DNA of 19,938 nt from Bondarzewia mesenterica (taxonomy: Eukaryota; Basidiomycota; Agaricomycetes; Russulales; Bondarzewiaceae): NCBI GenBank assembly GCA_004802705.1, contig SGPL01000589.1, positions 1 to 19,938 of the forward strand. Reading direction: 5' to 3'. The notes below the pieces were generated by a model that saw only the letters and a program-made list of their open reading frames with translations, had not been told where the DNA came from and did not search any database. Position numbers and translations under genes: made by a program. Position 1 is the first letter of the stretch; each line of letters opens with the position of its first letter. Below, one piece after another: positions 7,250 through 17,650 of the stretch.

Positions 7250-9673
7250 ATGGTGTCTACTCTCCTAGCAGTGTTATCGGTTTCTTTGGCGCTCAGGCCA
7301 GCCTTCGCTGCACTCTATAACGACCCTTCAGAGCTTCCGAGCACGAGTTATGACTATGTAGTCATTGGAGGTGCGTATTTTCTTACATTTATTTGGGTGA
7401 ATTGGGCATCTCAATCAAGGCAGCGGGGTATCGGGGGAGGTGTTGTGGCTAGCCGCTTGGCCGAGGTCTCCAGCAACAAAGTGTTGTTGGTTGAAGCAGG
7501 TTTCAGGTAAATACGCACGAGAGTACTCCGGGTTTCTAAACCGTAACATTCTTCTAACTCCTGGTAAGCAATGAAGGAATTTCTGAAGTCGAGACTCCTT
7601 TCTTTTGCACGACTCTGTCGCCCAACACCTACCTGGATTGGAACTATACGACTGTTCCTCAACCCGGACTGGTAAGCATTCCTGCCGCATTATATCAATC
7701 GGTTCATTGCTTAGATTCTGACAGAATAACCGTGTCATCAACTACCCCCGTGGTCGCTTGCTAGGCGGAACTTCGTCCATTAGTAAGTGAAGATTTGACC
7801 CCATCCGTTTAAATAAATAATTTAGGACGATAAATGCCAGATTTCATGCTTTGGACTCGTGGCTCTGTCGATGATTACAACAGGTATGCGAATGTTTCTG
7901 GCGATCAGGGTTGGTCCTATGATTCCCTTTTACCCTATATCAAGAAGGTGAGAGCTTACTCTGGCTGAAACTATCATGCATCCTGACTTTCNCTCTTGTT
8001 TAGTTGGAGAAGATAGTTCCTTCGGCAGACGGTCATAATACCACTGGAGANTATGATCCTTCGGCACATGGCACTTCGGGTCCTTTGGGAATCAGCATCG
8101 AGAACTGGCCGTCAGCGACCGACAGCATGGTGATAGAGGCGACGCAAGAATTGCCGGAGTTCCCGTACGTTCTCGATATGAACGCCGGTTATCCCATTGG
8201 CATTGGTAAGTTTGTGAAGCTTTCTCTTGTATTATTCCAGACTCTCAATGCGATTACATACGAATACAGGTTTCCACCAAACGACCATCACTAATGGAAC
8301 AAGAGGCAGCTCAGCGACATCCTACATCGCTCCTGCTCTCGCCAATCACAAGAACTTCGACGTCTTGCTCAATGCCCAGGTTACGAAACTCCTGCAAACT
8401 GGCACTGAGGACGGCGTCCCGGTCTTCTTGGGAGCTGAATTTACCCGAGATTCAAACTGTGAGTCGACTGAAGCCACCGTAATTAGTCATGAATTGACCT
8501 GGAAATGTGACCAGCTACGCATTTCAGCGTTAATGCTACCAAAGAATTAATTCTCTCCGCGGGAGCCGTCGGCACCCCTCTGATCCTCATGCTCTCTGGT
8601 ATTGGTAACAAGACGCACCTCGCCTCCGTTGGAATTGATACAATCGTAGACCTGCCTGACGTTGGTCAGAACCTTCAGGACCACCCTCTCTTGCCGAACG
8701 ACTATATAGCTAATGCCACGTACACGCTTGACGACATCAGGAACAATGCGACTTTGGCAGCTGAGGATGCCGCGATATGGGCATCGAACCATTCGGGCCC
8801 ATTCTCATCACCACCCTTCACGCAGATTGGATGGTTCCGCTTGCCTGATAATTCCAGCATATTCGAGACACAGCCAGATCCATCCGCTGGCCCTAATGCA
8901 CCGCATTACGAATTCATATTCGCCGTAAGTTTTATGTTACTGTATGACTCTGCAAAGTTGTCCTTACAAAACTCAACAGAACAGCTTCTTTTCCGAAATC
9001 CAATCATCCCCATCTGTTGCGAATGCTCGCTTCTTCACAATCACATCCAATGTCATGACGCCCGCAGCTCGTATGTATTCCCAGTTTCAGTCCTATGAGC
9101 CTGTATCTGATGTATGACCTTCTATCTCTCAGGCGGATCAATTACTTTGGCTTCGTCGGATCCCTTCGACTATCCCATCATTGACCCCGGCCTCCTTAAC
9201 TCGGAATTTGACATCTTCTTGATTCGCGAAGCGGTCAAAGCAGTCAAGCGTTTTGCTGCCGCTCCGGTATGGAAAGACTACATTCTTGAGCCATACGGAG
9301 GCTTCGCTACTGCAGAAACGGACGCGGAGATTGAGGCATATGCTCGGGCTTCTACTGCTACCATCTGGCACCCCACCAGTACTGCGAGCATGTCTGCGTG
9401 GAACGCCACGAGTGGTGTCGTAAATCCCGACTTGACGGTCAAGAAGGTCAAGGGCTTGCGCATCGTTGACGCTAGTGTCCTCGTGAGTGCAATCGTTTAT
9501 TCCTAGCAAAAGCCTACAGGAACTAACTGTGGAACTGCTTCTAAAATGTGAAGCCATACGTTCCGGCGGCGCACCCTCAATCTGCCGTCTACATCATCGC
9601 TGAGCGGGCCGCCGACTTGATCAAAGGGGATGCTACGGCAAGCAAACATAGAATTCGTGGCGAAGAACTATGA
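7250..9673 (+). CDS. Secreted GMC oxidoreductase, aryl-alcohol oxidase type (copy 1; one-base frame break in exon 2)
   Basis: FAD enzyme of the glucose-methanol-choline family, closest in character to fungal aryl-alcohol oxidases, which oxidise alcohols outside the cell and reduce O2 to H2O2. Eleven exons: 7250-7370, 7424-7506, 7569-7671, 7725-7782, 7841-7947, 8004-8205, 8270-8458, 8515-8924, 8980-9070, 9133-9482, 9554-9673. Without one surplus base this gives about 610 residues, the usual length. Residues 1-20 form a signal peptide ending AFA. An N-terminal dinucleotide-binding motif (GIGGGVVASRL), GMC signature 1 (GRLLGGTSSIN), signature 2 (GAVGTPLILMLSGIG) and the catalytic pair His534 (IWHPTSTASM) and His578 (AAHPQSAVY) are all present. 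Many N-x-S/T sites fit secretion. The exon 2 start has an extra G (run 7425-7428) that shifts the frame inside the FAD motif. N at 7992 is intronic; N at 8051 falls in a codon that is Glu in copy 2. Exon 8 uses the acceptor at 8514; the nearer one at 8528 would shift the frame. Confidence 0.92.
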
Positions 9674-11126
9674 TTGAAATTCCATCCTTATGTCTGTCAT
9701 CTGGTCATGCTATTTCACGTAATATTTTTTCTTAGTTGCTCCTGCTCATGTCGATAATTGTGAGTAACAAAGTTTGAACAAAGTCTATGATTCTTCGGTC
9801 ATTTCGAAGGTCTTGATTTATTGAACGTTGGGACGGTGTACGAAATATTCGACTTCCGGCCCTACGACCATTGCATCCAGATTAACTATGGACCTTAACC
9901 TGAAACCGATCTCAACTCTCTGCCTTATTCCATTCATCTGACGGATGCTAATTGCAGCACCAAAGCTTCCCTTTCTCGAAAGGCACACAACGCCAGCCGA
10001 GAAACATCAAAAGTTGCGAGCGCGATGCCGCACTTCCCTGTCAGTCATCTTTGATGCACAATTTTTTTTGAAGGTGCACATAGTGCTTGCAAATCCACTG
10101 TCACTAACAGAAGCATTTCCACATCGTTTGACGGCCATAGCAGTGAGGTTCCACCACTGATTTTGTGAATCAATTGATTCGTGCATATTCGCTTCTCTTT
10201 AGGTTGTAGGTCGCCTTCATTCGTACTAAAACCTTGGTGAGTACAGTAGTATATATGGGATCTGTAACGCAGGGTCGTTACGACATGTAGATCAACTTAC
10301 AGGCACGCGTGCGTCCAAGAGTCCTCATGGAGTGGGAGTTCCTGATCAATCATCATGCTCCATCAAAGGTCGGCATTTCGGAAAGGGCATTGATGGTAGA
10401 AGTAAAAATACAGTGCCGTGGAATACTCAAATGACGACCTGGAGGCAGATTCGGGATCCACAAGCCAACGTTTGTTTGAGTACTTATGTATTTTGAAATT
10501 TAATTATTTAAATAAAGACAGAAACCGTAAAAACTTTTTTTACACGTCTACTAACTTTATACCTCGTAGGCAAATTACCGTATCGACTTACATCTAGTCT
10601 CTAGGCAGCTTAGGCGTTGGAACGTTGAACGTTGAACCTTAAGTGAACGCGATGGCTGAGGCTAGGACTCAAGCTCAAGCTTCGACTACTACTCACGTTC
10701 CAATTCAGGCCGTGCACTGGGATGACTTCAAGCAGCTTCAAGTGCTTACTATACTTACTTAGCGCCCAGCTTTCGCCATTCGGCCCAGCTCATCGCGACG
10801 AGCCCGGTACACACCATCCCATACTTACTGCTCACGCCCTCTCATATGGCACAGTATTGTAACAGAATACAAAGTAAGCTTCAATCTCTGCACATGCCGT
10901 CTAGTCTCGATAACTTATCTACTACAAATATTTAACATGAAGTTCGCTTATGATATTTCTTAGCTAATGATCCGGGTAGGTTCCTGTATGTTCTGCAACG
11001 TCTCGGGGCTTCGTTGCTGTCCAAAATTTCCGCTCTGGTTGCCCCTCGGCCAGGGCTTGCCCAAGTCTAATAAACGTCCCAGGTGATATTGACACAACTT
11101 TGATCGGGATTTGCTGCCGCGAAACG
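9674..11126. other. Intergenic region between the two GMC genes
   Basis: About 1.45 kb without a credible gene on either strand. It holds the 3' end signals of copy 1 and the promoter of copy 2. Visible structure is limited to a perfect 6-bp stem (GTAACG 10264-10269 with CGTTAC 10276-10281), a direct repeat of AACGTTGAACGTTGAAC type near 10621-10637, and an A/T-rich patch at about 10490-10560. No remnant of a third GMC copy was seen. Confidence 0.5.
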
Positions 11127-11134
11127 TATAAATA
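11127..11134 (+). promoter_or_regulatory. TATA box of the second GMC gene
   Basis: TATAAATA, 65 bp upstream of the ATG at 11199, identical to the octamer in front of copy 1. Sequence around it is otherwise little conserved between the two copies. Confidence 0.6.
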
Positions 11135-11198
11135 CTCTGGGTGTCCACGAAATTTAAAGGTATCGCCATCCCCTTCTTCCAATTCGGAGCTTTACACG

Positions 11199-13692
11199 AT
11201 GGTGTCTAAACTCTTGGCTGCGTTGTCGGCTTCTCTAGTGCTCAGACCAGTTCTGGGTGCACTGTATACCGACCCTTCCGACCTACCTACTGCCAAGTTC
11301 AAGGATGGATCGTACGATTACATTGTTGTTGGAGGTATACTTCCTTTCTTTATTTGTTGTAAAGTATAGCTCAGGCTGGTGTTGCATAGCGGGCATTGGT
11401 GGAGGCGTTGTTGCTAGCCGCCTATCAGAAGTCAAGGGTAACAAGGTGCTACTGATTGAAGCAGGATTCAGGCATGCTCCCTTGTACCTTACTCTGATGA
11501 TCAAAGCTGACGAATGATCTGATCCAGTAACGAAGGCATCGAGAACATACAGGTTCCGTTCCTTTGCACCGGCTTATCGCCAGATACGTTCTTGGATTGG
11601 AATTACACTACCACTGCTCAGGCGGGACTGGTGATTATGCTTGGAAGAGACCTACTGTTTCTATTGCTCACATAACTACAGGATGGCCGCGAGGTTAAAT
11701 ATCCTCGTGGGCGATTGCTGGGCGGGTCTTCGTCGATCAGTAAGTGGAAACTCATCTCGACTGCGCTGCATGAAATTACAATGAACAATTGATAGACTGG
11801 ATGGTATGGACGCGTGGTTCGATTGATGACTACAACCGGTACGCCAAGGTCTCTGGTGATCCTGGATGGTCTTGGAATGCTTTGACGCCGTACATGAAGA
11901 AAGTGAGCATTCTTGATTGACACAATGAAAGTTGGGACCAGTCTTATTCTCGTGTAGTTGGAGAAATTGGTCGCTCCAGGCGACGGTCACAATACTACAG
12001 GCGAAATTGATCCATCAGCCCATGGTCACTCGGGTCCTCTGGGAATCAGTCTTCAAGGATATCCTTCTCCAATTGATAGCCAGGTCATCCAAACGACAGA
12101 ACAGCTGAGCGAGTTCCCCTTCGTCCTCGACATGAATGCCGGTTATCCCATCGGTATTGGTGGGTCTTATTCGTCTTTCATGCTTACGCCGTACATTGAC
12201 ACTTTGGCGCAAGGCTGGTCGCAATTCACGGTTAGCAATGGGAAGCGTGATAGTTCAGCGACTGCCTACATCACGCCTTCTCTCGCAAAATTTCCGGGTT
12301 TCGATGTCTTGCTCAATGCTCAAGTCACGAAGCTTTTGCAGACCGGAACTGAGAAAGGCGTCCCTGTATTCAATGGCGTGCAATTTTCCCGGGATGCGGC
12401 CAGTAAGCGTCCCATTCGGATTGCTACGTTGATCCGTGTTCATCCCGGAAATTAGGCAAAGTTTACACTGTCAAAGCTACCAAGGAGGTCATTCTCTCCG
12501 CTGGATCTGTCGCGACTCCCCAAATTTTGATGCTGTCGGGTATCGGCAACAAGACGCATCTGTCCTCTGTCGGAGTCAAGACCATCGTGGACTTGCCCGA
12601 CGTTGGGCAGAATATGCAAGATCATCCTCTTCTTTCGAACGTGTGGTACGCTAATGCCACGAACACGTACGATAACATTGTGCGCAATACTTCCCTGTTC
12701 GCTGCCAACGTGGAAGAGTGGGGAGCAACAGAAAAAGGGCCGTTTTCTACGCCTCCTCTTAGTCAGATTGGATGGTTCCGCCTGCCTGACAATGCCAGCA
12801 TCTTCGAGACTCACCCGGACCCTTCTGCTGGGCCAAATTCTGCTCACTTCGAATTTATATTCAGTGTGAGTCCTCTCTGCTTAGCCATTCCTCAATATCC
12901 ATCCTAATTTCATTGTTCCCCCCCTGATAGAGCAGCTTCAGTTCTGCGGTCGAGCCTTATCCTGCAGAAGGACATTTCCTGACTATCACATCCAACGTCA
13001 TGACTCCCGTTGCTCGTCTGTCGTTCTTTTTCTTCTCTCGTTTCGATACTGTCTGACATGTCAGTAAAGGCGGATCCATAACCCTTAACTCATCTAATCC
13101 GTTCGCATACCCCGTCATCAACCCCGGCTTGCTCAACTCTGACTTCGATATCTACCTCATCCGGGAGGCCATCAAAGCTGCGAAGCGCGTCGTCAGCGCC
13201 CCTGCGTGGAAGAACTATGTGATCAAGCCGTTCGGGCCCCTCGCGACAGCGGAGACGGACGAGGAGATCGAGGCGTACGCGCGGAGCCATACCGCGACGA
13301 TCTGGCATCCCGCCGGCACCGCCAGCATGTCCGCGTTCTCCGCCTCAAATGGCGTCGTCAACCCCGACCTCACCGTCAAAAAGGTGAAGGGTCTGCGCAT
13401 CGTCGATGCCAGTGTCCTGGTGAGTTTTGAACATTGTATGAGTGCGTGTTTAATACAGGAGCTGATCGCTTGTGAATGACAACAGCCCTATGTCCCCTCG
13501 GCACACCCCGCAAGCCGCGGTCTATGTCTTCGCTGAGCGTGCTGCTGACTTGATCAAGGNCGCTTGTGAATGACAACAGCCCTATGTCCCCTCGGCACAC
13601 CCCAAGCCGCGGTCTATGTCTTCGCCGAGCGCGCTGCTGACTTGATCAAGGCCGCTGCTGGAGTGAAGCGAGGCCACGGCCACCCCTATTAA
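11199..13692 (+). CDS. Secreted GMC oxidoreductase, aryl-alcohol oxidase type (copy 2; last exon duplicated around an N)
   Basis: Tandem paralogue of the preceding gene with the same predicted activity. Exons: 11199-11334, 11390-11471, 11528-11630, 11682-11739, 11796-11902, 11958-12159, 12214-12402, 12456-12865, 12931-13015, 13070-13419 and a last exon present twice (from 13486 and from 13580 to stop 13690-13692). Residues 1-20 are a signal peptide. VVGAGIGGGVVASRL binds FAD, GRLLGGSSSIN and GSVATPQILMLSGIG are the GMC signatures, and His537 (IWHPAGTASM) and about His581 in the last exon are the catalytic pair. The intact product would be about 611 residues. Intron 2 starts with GC (11472), not GT. 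Both versions of the last exon carry an indel just after the second catalytic His, so the sequence as given does not translate to the stop in one frame. The repeat with N at its junction suggests a mis-assembled contig join and not a dead gene. Confidence 0.92.
11472..11527 (+). other. GC-AG intron in GMC copy 2
   Basis: Joining at AG|GC...CAG|T gives the same residues (GFSNEGI) as copy 1. The 56-bp length matches the other introns and a branch-like CTGAC lies 14 bp before the acceptor. A GT donor 12 bp downstream (11484) keeps the frame too, but leaves a 44-bp intron and inserts four residues absent from copy 1. Confidence 0.65.
13467..13651 (+). repeat. Direct duplication of about 92 bp with N at the junction
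   Basis: 13467-13559 (93 nt) and 13561-13651 (91 nt) are nearly identical and abut a single N at 13560. Both begin CGCTTGTGAATGACAACAG and end TTGATCAAGG. They differ by a GC pair after CACCCC and two T/C changes at third codon positions. The unit spans the end of intron 10 and most of exon 11 of GMC copy 2. Confidence 0.95.
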
Positions 13693-14698
13693 TTTGAACT
13701 ACTGTCATTCACTTTCACATACATACTTTGACGCACTCATTCGTTTAAATCTTCATTCATTTATTTTCTGCTGTCTCGCCATTTATCTCTATTATTAAAT
13801 TAATCTAAAGCTTTCTATTCAATTGCGTGTGTTCTCAACGTCAGCCTGGCTTTGTTAGTCTGGGACGAGAGTTGTATCGCAAGTTTGCTCCCGAGAACTC
13901 GGCACATAACTTACCTTACAACGGAATGACTTGTTTTCTGCAAAGGAGACAACTCCTTTGCTCCACAACCGTGATGACAGACGTTCCACAAGCGAGGCCG
14001 CCAACCATGAAAGATAGAAATTTACCTACCAGTCATTATTTCTTCGGCAGGGCACGGAGAAACTCTACCAGGGGGATGAAAGTATGTAAGTGCGTATGGC
14101 ACACGAAGGTAGATACGCGTGCACGGGTGAGAACTATAACTGAGTTAGTGGTGCCCGTCGCTGGCAAACAACAACAGGAAAGATCATAATGGCAAGGAAA
14201 ACGAGGCTGTCGGACGGGTGCATAAACCGAGAAAAGATAAACAATTGGTTACAGTGAAACGAAGGAAGGAAGGTCCGGGGAAGGGAAAAGGTGTTGGTGC
14301 TATAATTTAAACCTGACTATGTTTCAAAAATGTACAAAAAAACCGAATTCTGTAATGAAGATATGGACATGGAAGAGAGTAAGGAAGTCGGGAAAGTTAG
14401 AAGGAGCCTAGATGGAAAGACATGTCGAGTTTCACACGGACCGTAAAGGGGAAATATAGATAACATGGGCGTATATATAAGATAAACAAGGTTTCAGGAA
14501 ACTGATCGGGTGGGGGGGAAGGGGGGGAGTGACGAAAAGTGATAAGTTATGTGATTCGGTTGCGCAGGGTGAGAAGGACAGGACAAGCAGCTGGGGGAGG
14601 GAAGGGAGGAAGAGAGGAAAAGAGGAAGTGGGGAAGAGGCGAAGAGAGGACGCGGCGCACCGAGACACTCGAGAGTGAATGGCACGACGCTCAGAAGG
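13693..14698. other. Convergent intergenic region with purine-rich low complexity
   Basis: This lies between the 3' ends of GMC copy 2 (+) and the DUF6534-like gene (-). It contains a G-rich run (14508-14527: GGG, seven G and seven G separated by one or two bases) that could form a G-quadruplex. A nearly pure purine stretch follows at about 14591-14655. ORFs here are short and unrecognised. Confidence 0.5.
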
Positions 14699-16732
14699 TC
14701 AGACATGTGAGTCCTCCACCTCGGACCTGACGCTCGACTCTGGTGCGGGGCCGTCGATGGCGTCCGGTTTCATGGCGTCCATGTCGTGCGCGAAGGGCGC
14801 GTATGAAGGGCATTGGCCTGTGTCCGTGACCTGTTAAACGTCAGCGCATGAATTTGTGTGTCTAAGTGGGAGGGGAGGGGGACGTGTACGGTTGTGACAT
14901 CTTTTCTGATGAGTACGGCGTCTGGGCCCTATCAAATTTTACCGATCGTTCGTCAATAAGAACCTCGGATGAAAAGGATGCGAGAAAAAGAACAGGGAAG
15001 GGGGAAGGAAAGAGGGAGGTGGAGGATAGGAGGGAGAGGGACGCACAGGTTTTTGCCGCTGGACCTGGGCGACCGGGGGTCTGCCACTCGTGCCGGCATG
15101 TTCTCCACTTGGGCTGGACATGTTGTTGCGTGTGTCGCTGCCCTGCCAGCTCCCGCGCGAGTTGAGGTTCGACATCAGGCTGGTCGTGTAGAGCTTTGAC
15201 AAAGGGAAATTGAAGAGGAGGTGCCTGTTTAATCGACAAGGATAATGATAAAGGAAGGTGAGTCAGTTAGGAATTGAAATGTCGGAGGGCTGGATGGGGT
15301 GGAGAGGATGGGGGCATACAAGTCTGTTTTCTGTTAGAAAGAGGGAATAATTCAGGGAGTAATTAGAACTTGAGACAGAGATGAGGGAGATGAGAAGACG
15401 TACGCTGACAAGGTAGATGATCATGTCTACAATGGCGACGACTGACGTGAGGAGACCGGTTTGAATAGTCACTAACCAAGAAGAGATCAGCGTCAGCCTC
15501 GCAGAACAAAATCACCCAGAAGAAATAGGGCAGCACACACCTCGGGTGATTCGGTCTATGACGTCATCAGTAGCGACGAAGCCCGTGCGCTGTTTTCTCT
15601 GTCAAAGGTGTCAGCGACAGAAAAATCAGGCATGTTCTCTTGGTTCATGGAAGTGGTTGGGTTCAAGTTACGTTACGTACCAGGAAACGAACGAGGACGA
15701 TAGTGATGGTGACGTCCGCGATGACACCACAGGTGAGCCATATGATCGGGACGACTTTAAATTTTTGGAACTGGCTGAACTCGGGCCACCAGTGGACCGC
15801 AATCGTGGTGCCCAGCGAGCCGCCTGCCCCGCATTTTTGTGTCAGCTCACCATCGTCGATGACATGCAGGAAGGGAAGGGGGGGCGTACAGAAGGAGGCG
15901 AAGGAAAGGGCGCTGATGAAGATGGCAGCCCATGTATTGCCCGTGAGGCGCTTGACGCGGTGGGCGAAGAAGAGCTGCACGGAGAAGGAAATGATGCCCT
16001 GCAGCAATCACGGTGTCGGAGGCGTCAGTGTATTCGAATGAGAGTAGATGAATGGAGTTTGCTTACAGTCATGGCAGGATCTGAGTGATTTAAAATAAGA
16101 CGGTGATGTGGTCATGTAGTAAAGTCCAACAATCAAAGAAATATTTATATGCTGAGGACACCGTACCTGTGCGGAACACTGTGAATGGAAAGATTTAGTT
16201 AGCTTTTTTTTGGATAATTTTCACGAGGAAAGACTTGCGCCAAGTTGCGTGGGTGAGATATGTGATTTCGCCTGCACTCGAATGTCAGATTTATTATGTG
16301 TCATTTTCAGGGGATAATAAGAAAGAGAAGGGAGCTGACCGAAGTGTTTGATGAGATAGACGTACAGAATCGCAGCAGCGAAAGCAGTAAGGACAGTGTC
16401 TGCGATGAAAAGGTAGGCGACCTGTGCACGCATGTAACCAGTATTATTGCGAGAAAGGGGTGCATGCACTCACGAATAACCTTATCCACATCGGATCGCT
16501 ATGGTTAAAAATCGCTCGATCACTTGTTCGAGATGGTTGGAAGTAAAGGGGATCGTGCTCACCGTTTCCCGAATGTGCCAGTATAGATATAGCATTGCAC
16601 GAACATGACTCCGTAGAGCATGAGGTTGAGCATAATGCCCACGGCGAGGGCGCCCCAGCTGCGATGTCACCTCGACGATAAGCAATAACTGCGAATCTCT
16701 GTCAAGAAAGCTCACAGTGTTCCGATATCCAT
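14699..16732 (-). CDS. DUF6534-like seven-helix membrane protein
   Basis: Minus-strand gene with start MDIGTLWGALAVGIMLN and about 330 residues. It resembles the agaricomycete-expanded DUF6534 family of multi-pass membrane proteins of unknown role. Exons, 5' to 3' on the minus strand: 16716-16732, 16563-16658, 16474-16498, 16340-16421, 16225-16271, [unresolved], 16067-16080, 15890-15998, 15681-15823, 15541-15598, 15404-15471, 15320-15330, 15047-15224, 14699-14830. Hydrophobic helices occur in exons 2, 4, 8, 9 and 11. Family-like landmarks are DPAMTGIISFSVQLFFAHRV, RTGFVATDDVIDRI, TIQTGLLTSVVAIVDM and HLLFNFPLSKLYTTSLMSNL. The C-terminal tail is polar and probably cytoplasmic, ending EDSHV. 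Exon 15320-15330 is an 11-nt microexon that restores phase. Between 16225 and 16080 I found no GT-AG choice that keeps the frame; a 12-nt exon TGTTCCGCACAG is one base off. Family assignment is from recalled sequence character. Confidence 0.8.
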
Positions 16733-17170
16733 CGTTGAGGAATAAAACAAAGTCTGACCGGTAGGGATAGACTCAGGGGAAAAACAATACCAAAAATAAA
16801 AGCGCGCGGCTTTACGTCCACAGCATTTTTTCTGGGGTTATTTGATAGCGAAGTACTATTCACGAGTCTTTACACTTCCAACGGTCGGCAACGATGCGTG
16901 CGCTCGATGGAAGACGATGGAGAAAAGTAGAGAGGACCGTGCATGCAGTAGACCCCTGGGGGAGATGGAAAAGGCCGCCGTCCAACATATGTCGGGAATA
17001 AATCTAGTTATTTAAAGAGAGAGCATAGCTATAGGGGCATAAGACTATCAGCTATCAGGTCAAAGTCGATCCCTGGTCGATCTTCAAAAGTACTGACCAT
17101 CCAACAACGTGGCTCCTTCGCCTCGGGATCCCATGACTGTCACATGCCACATGTCGTGACAGGTCCTGTA

Positions 17171-17650
17171 GCAGGACCCCCGATAATAGGCGAAGGGGGT
17201 TTGATATACCACGGCCCTCCGGGCACCACCTGGTATCGGCCCTGACCGGTGTATATTTTCTTGTTCTGGAGATACTGTCAAAGTTCGACATTTATCGTAT
17301 AGTAATCCTCACACTCCAACCGTCGTGCATCAATAATCGTGAGGGCGGAGCGAAAACACTAGCGCCGCAGGCAATAGTCAAGTATCGGCAAAATCCGAAA
17401 GCATTCTTAGCGGCAAATTCCGAAAACGTGACGTGACAGAAACAGGTAGATGTAACGTCACTGTCCGAATGTAGTCTGGAAACGACCTGGAACCTATCGG
17501 TACCAGGAACTGGTCCACCAGCTTACGACCGTTTTTGGGACAAAATCCGTTAGGTTCGATCCAAACCCCTCTCCTCACGTGTGGCGGGTCTTGGTATGAG
17601 ACTACAAAATCCGTCTCAAAACCCCCTCCGCCTATTATCGATGGTCCTGC
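17171..17650. repeat. Inverted repeat pair (34/35 bp) flanking about 411 bp
   Basis: The left arm 17171-17204 begins GCAGGACC and contains CGATAATAGGCG then AGGGGGTTT. The right arm 17616-17650, read on the minus strand, begins GCAGGACC and contains CGATAATAGGCG then GAGGGGGTTTTG. Roughly 31 of 35 positions agree. Each arm is adjacent to its own small stem: GTCCTG/CAGGAC at 17163-17177 on the left, GCCTCC/GGAGGC at 17649-17661 on the right. The spacing and orientation suit a small non-autonomous DNA transposon (MITE-like), but no clear target-site duplication is seen and the interior has no ORF of note. Confidence 0.6.

Noticed and set aside
6805..7320. A 171-codon + strand ORF overlapping the GMC copy 1 start
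   Set aside because: It is in a different frame from the GMC gene, overlaps its TATA box, leader and signal-peptide exon, and has no recognisable domain or hydrophobic pattern. Most likely a chance ORF.
9138..9557. Long minus-strand ORF within GMC copy 1
   Set aside because: Antisense shadow of exon 10, whose strong codon bias keeps other frames open. The sense strand carries the catalytic motif.
13467..13651. A genuine exon duplication creating a longer GMC C-terminus
   Set aside because: The unit includes intron sequence, is joined at an N, and both copies are out of frame, so an assembly join explains it better.
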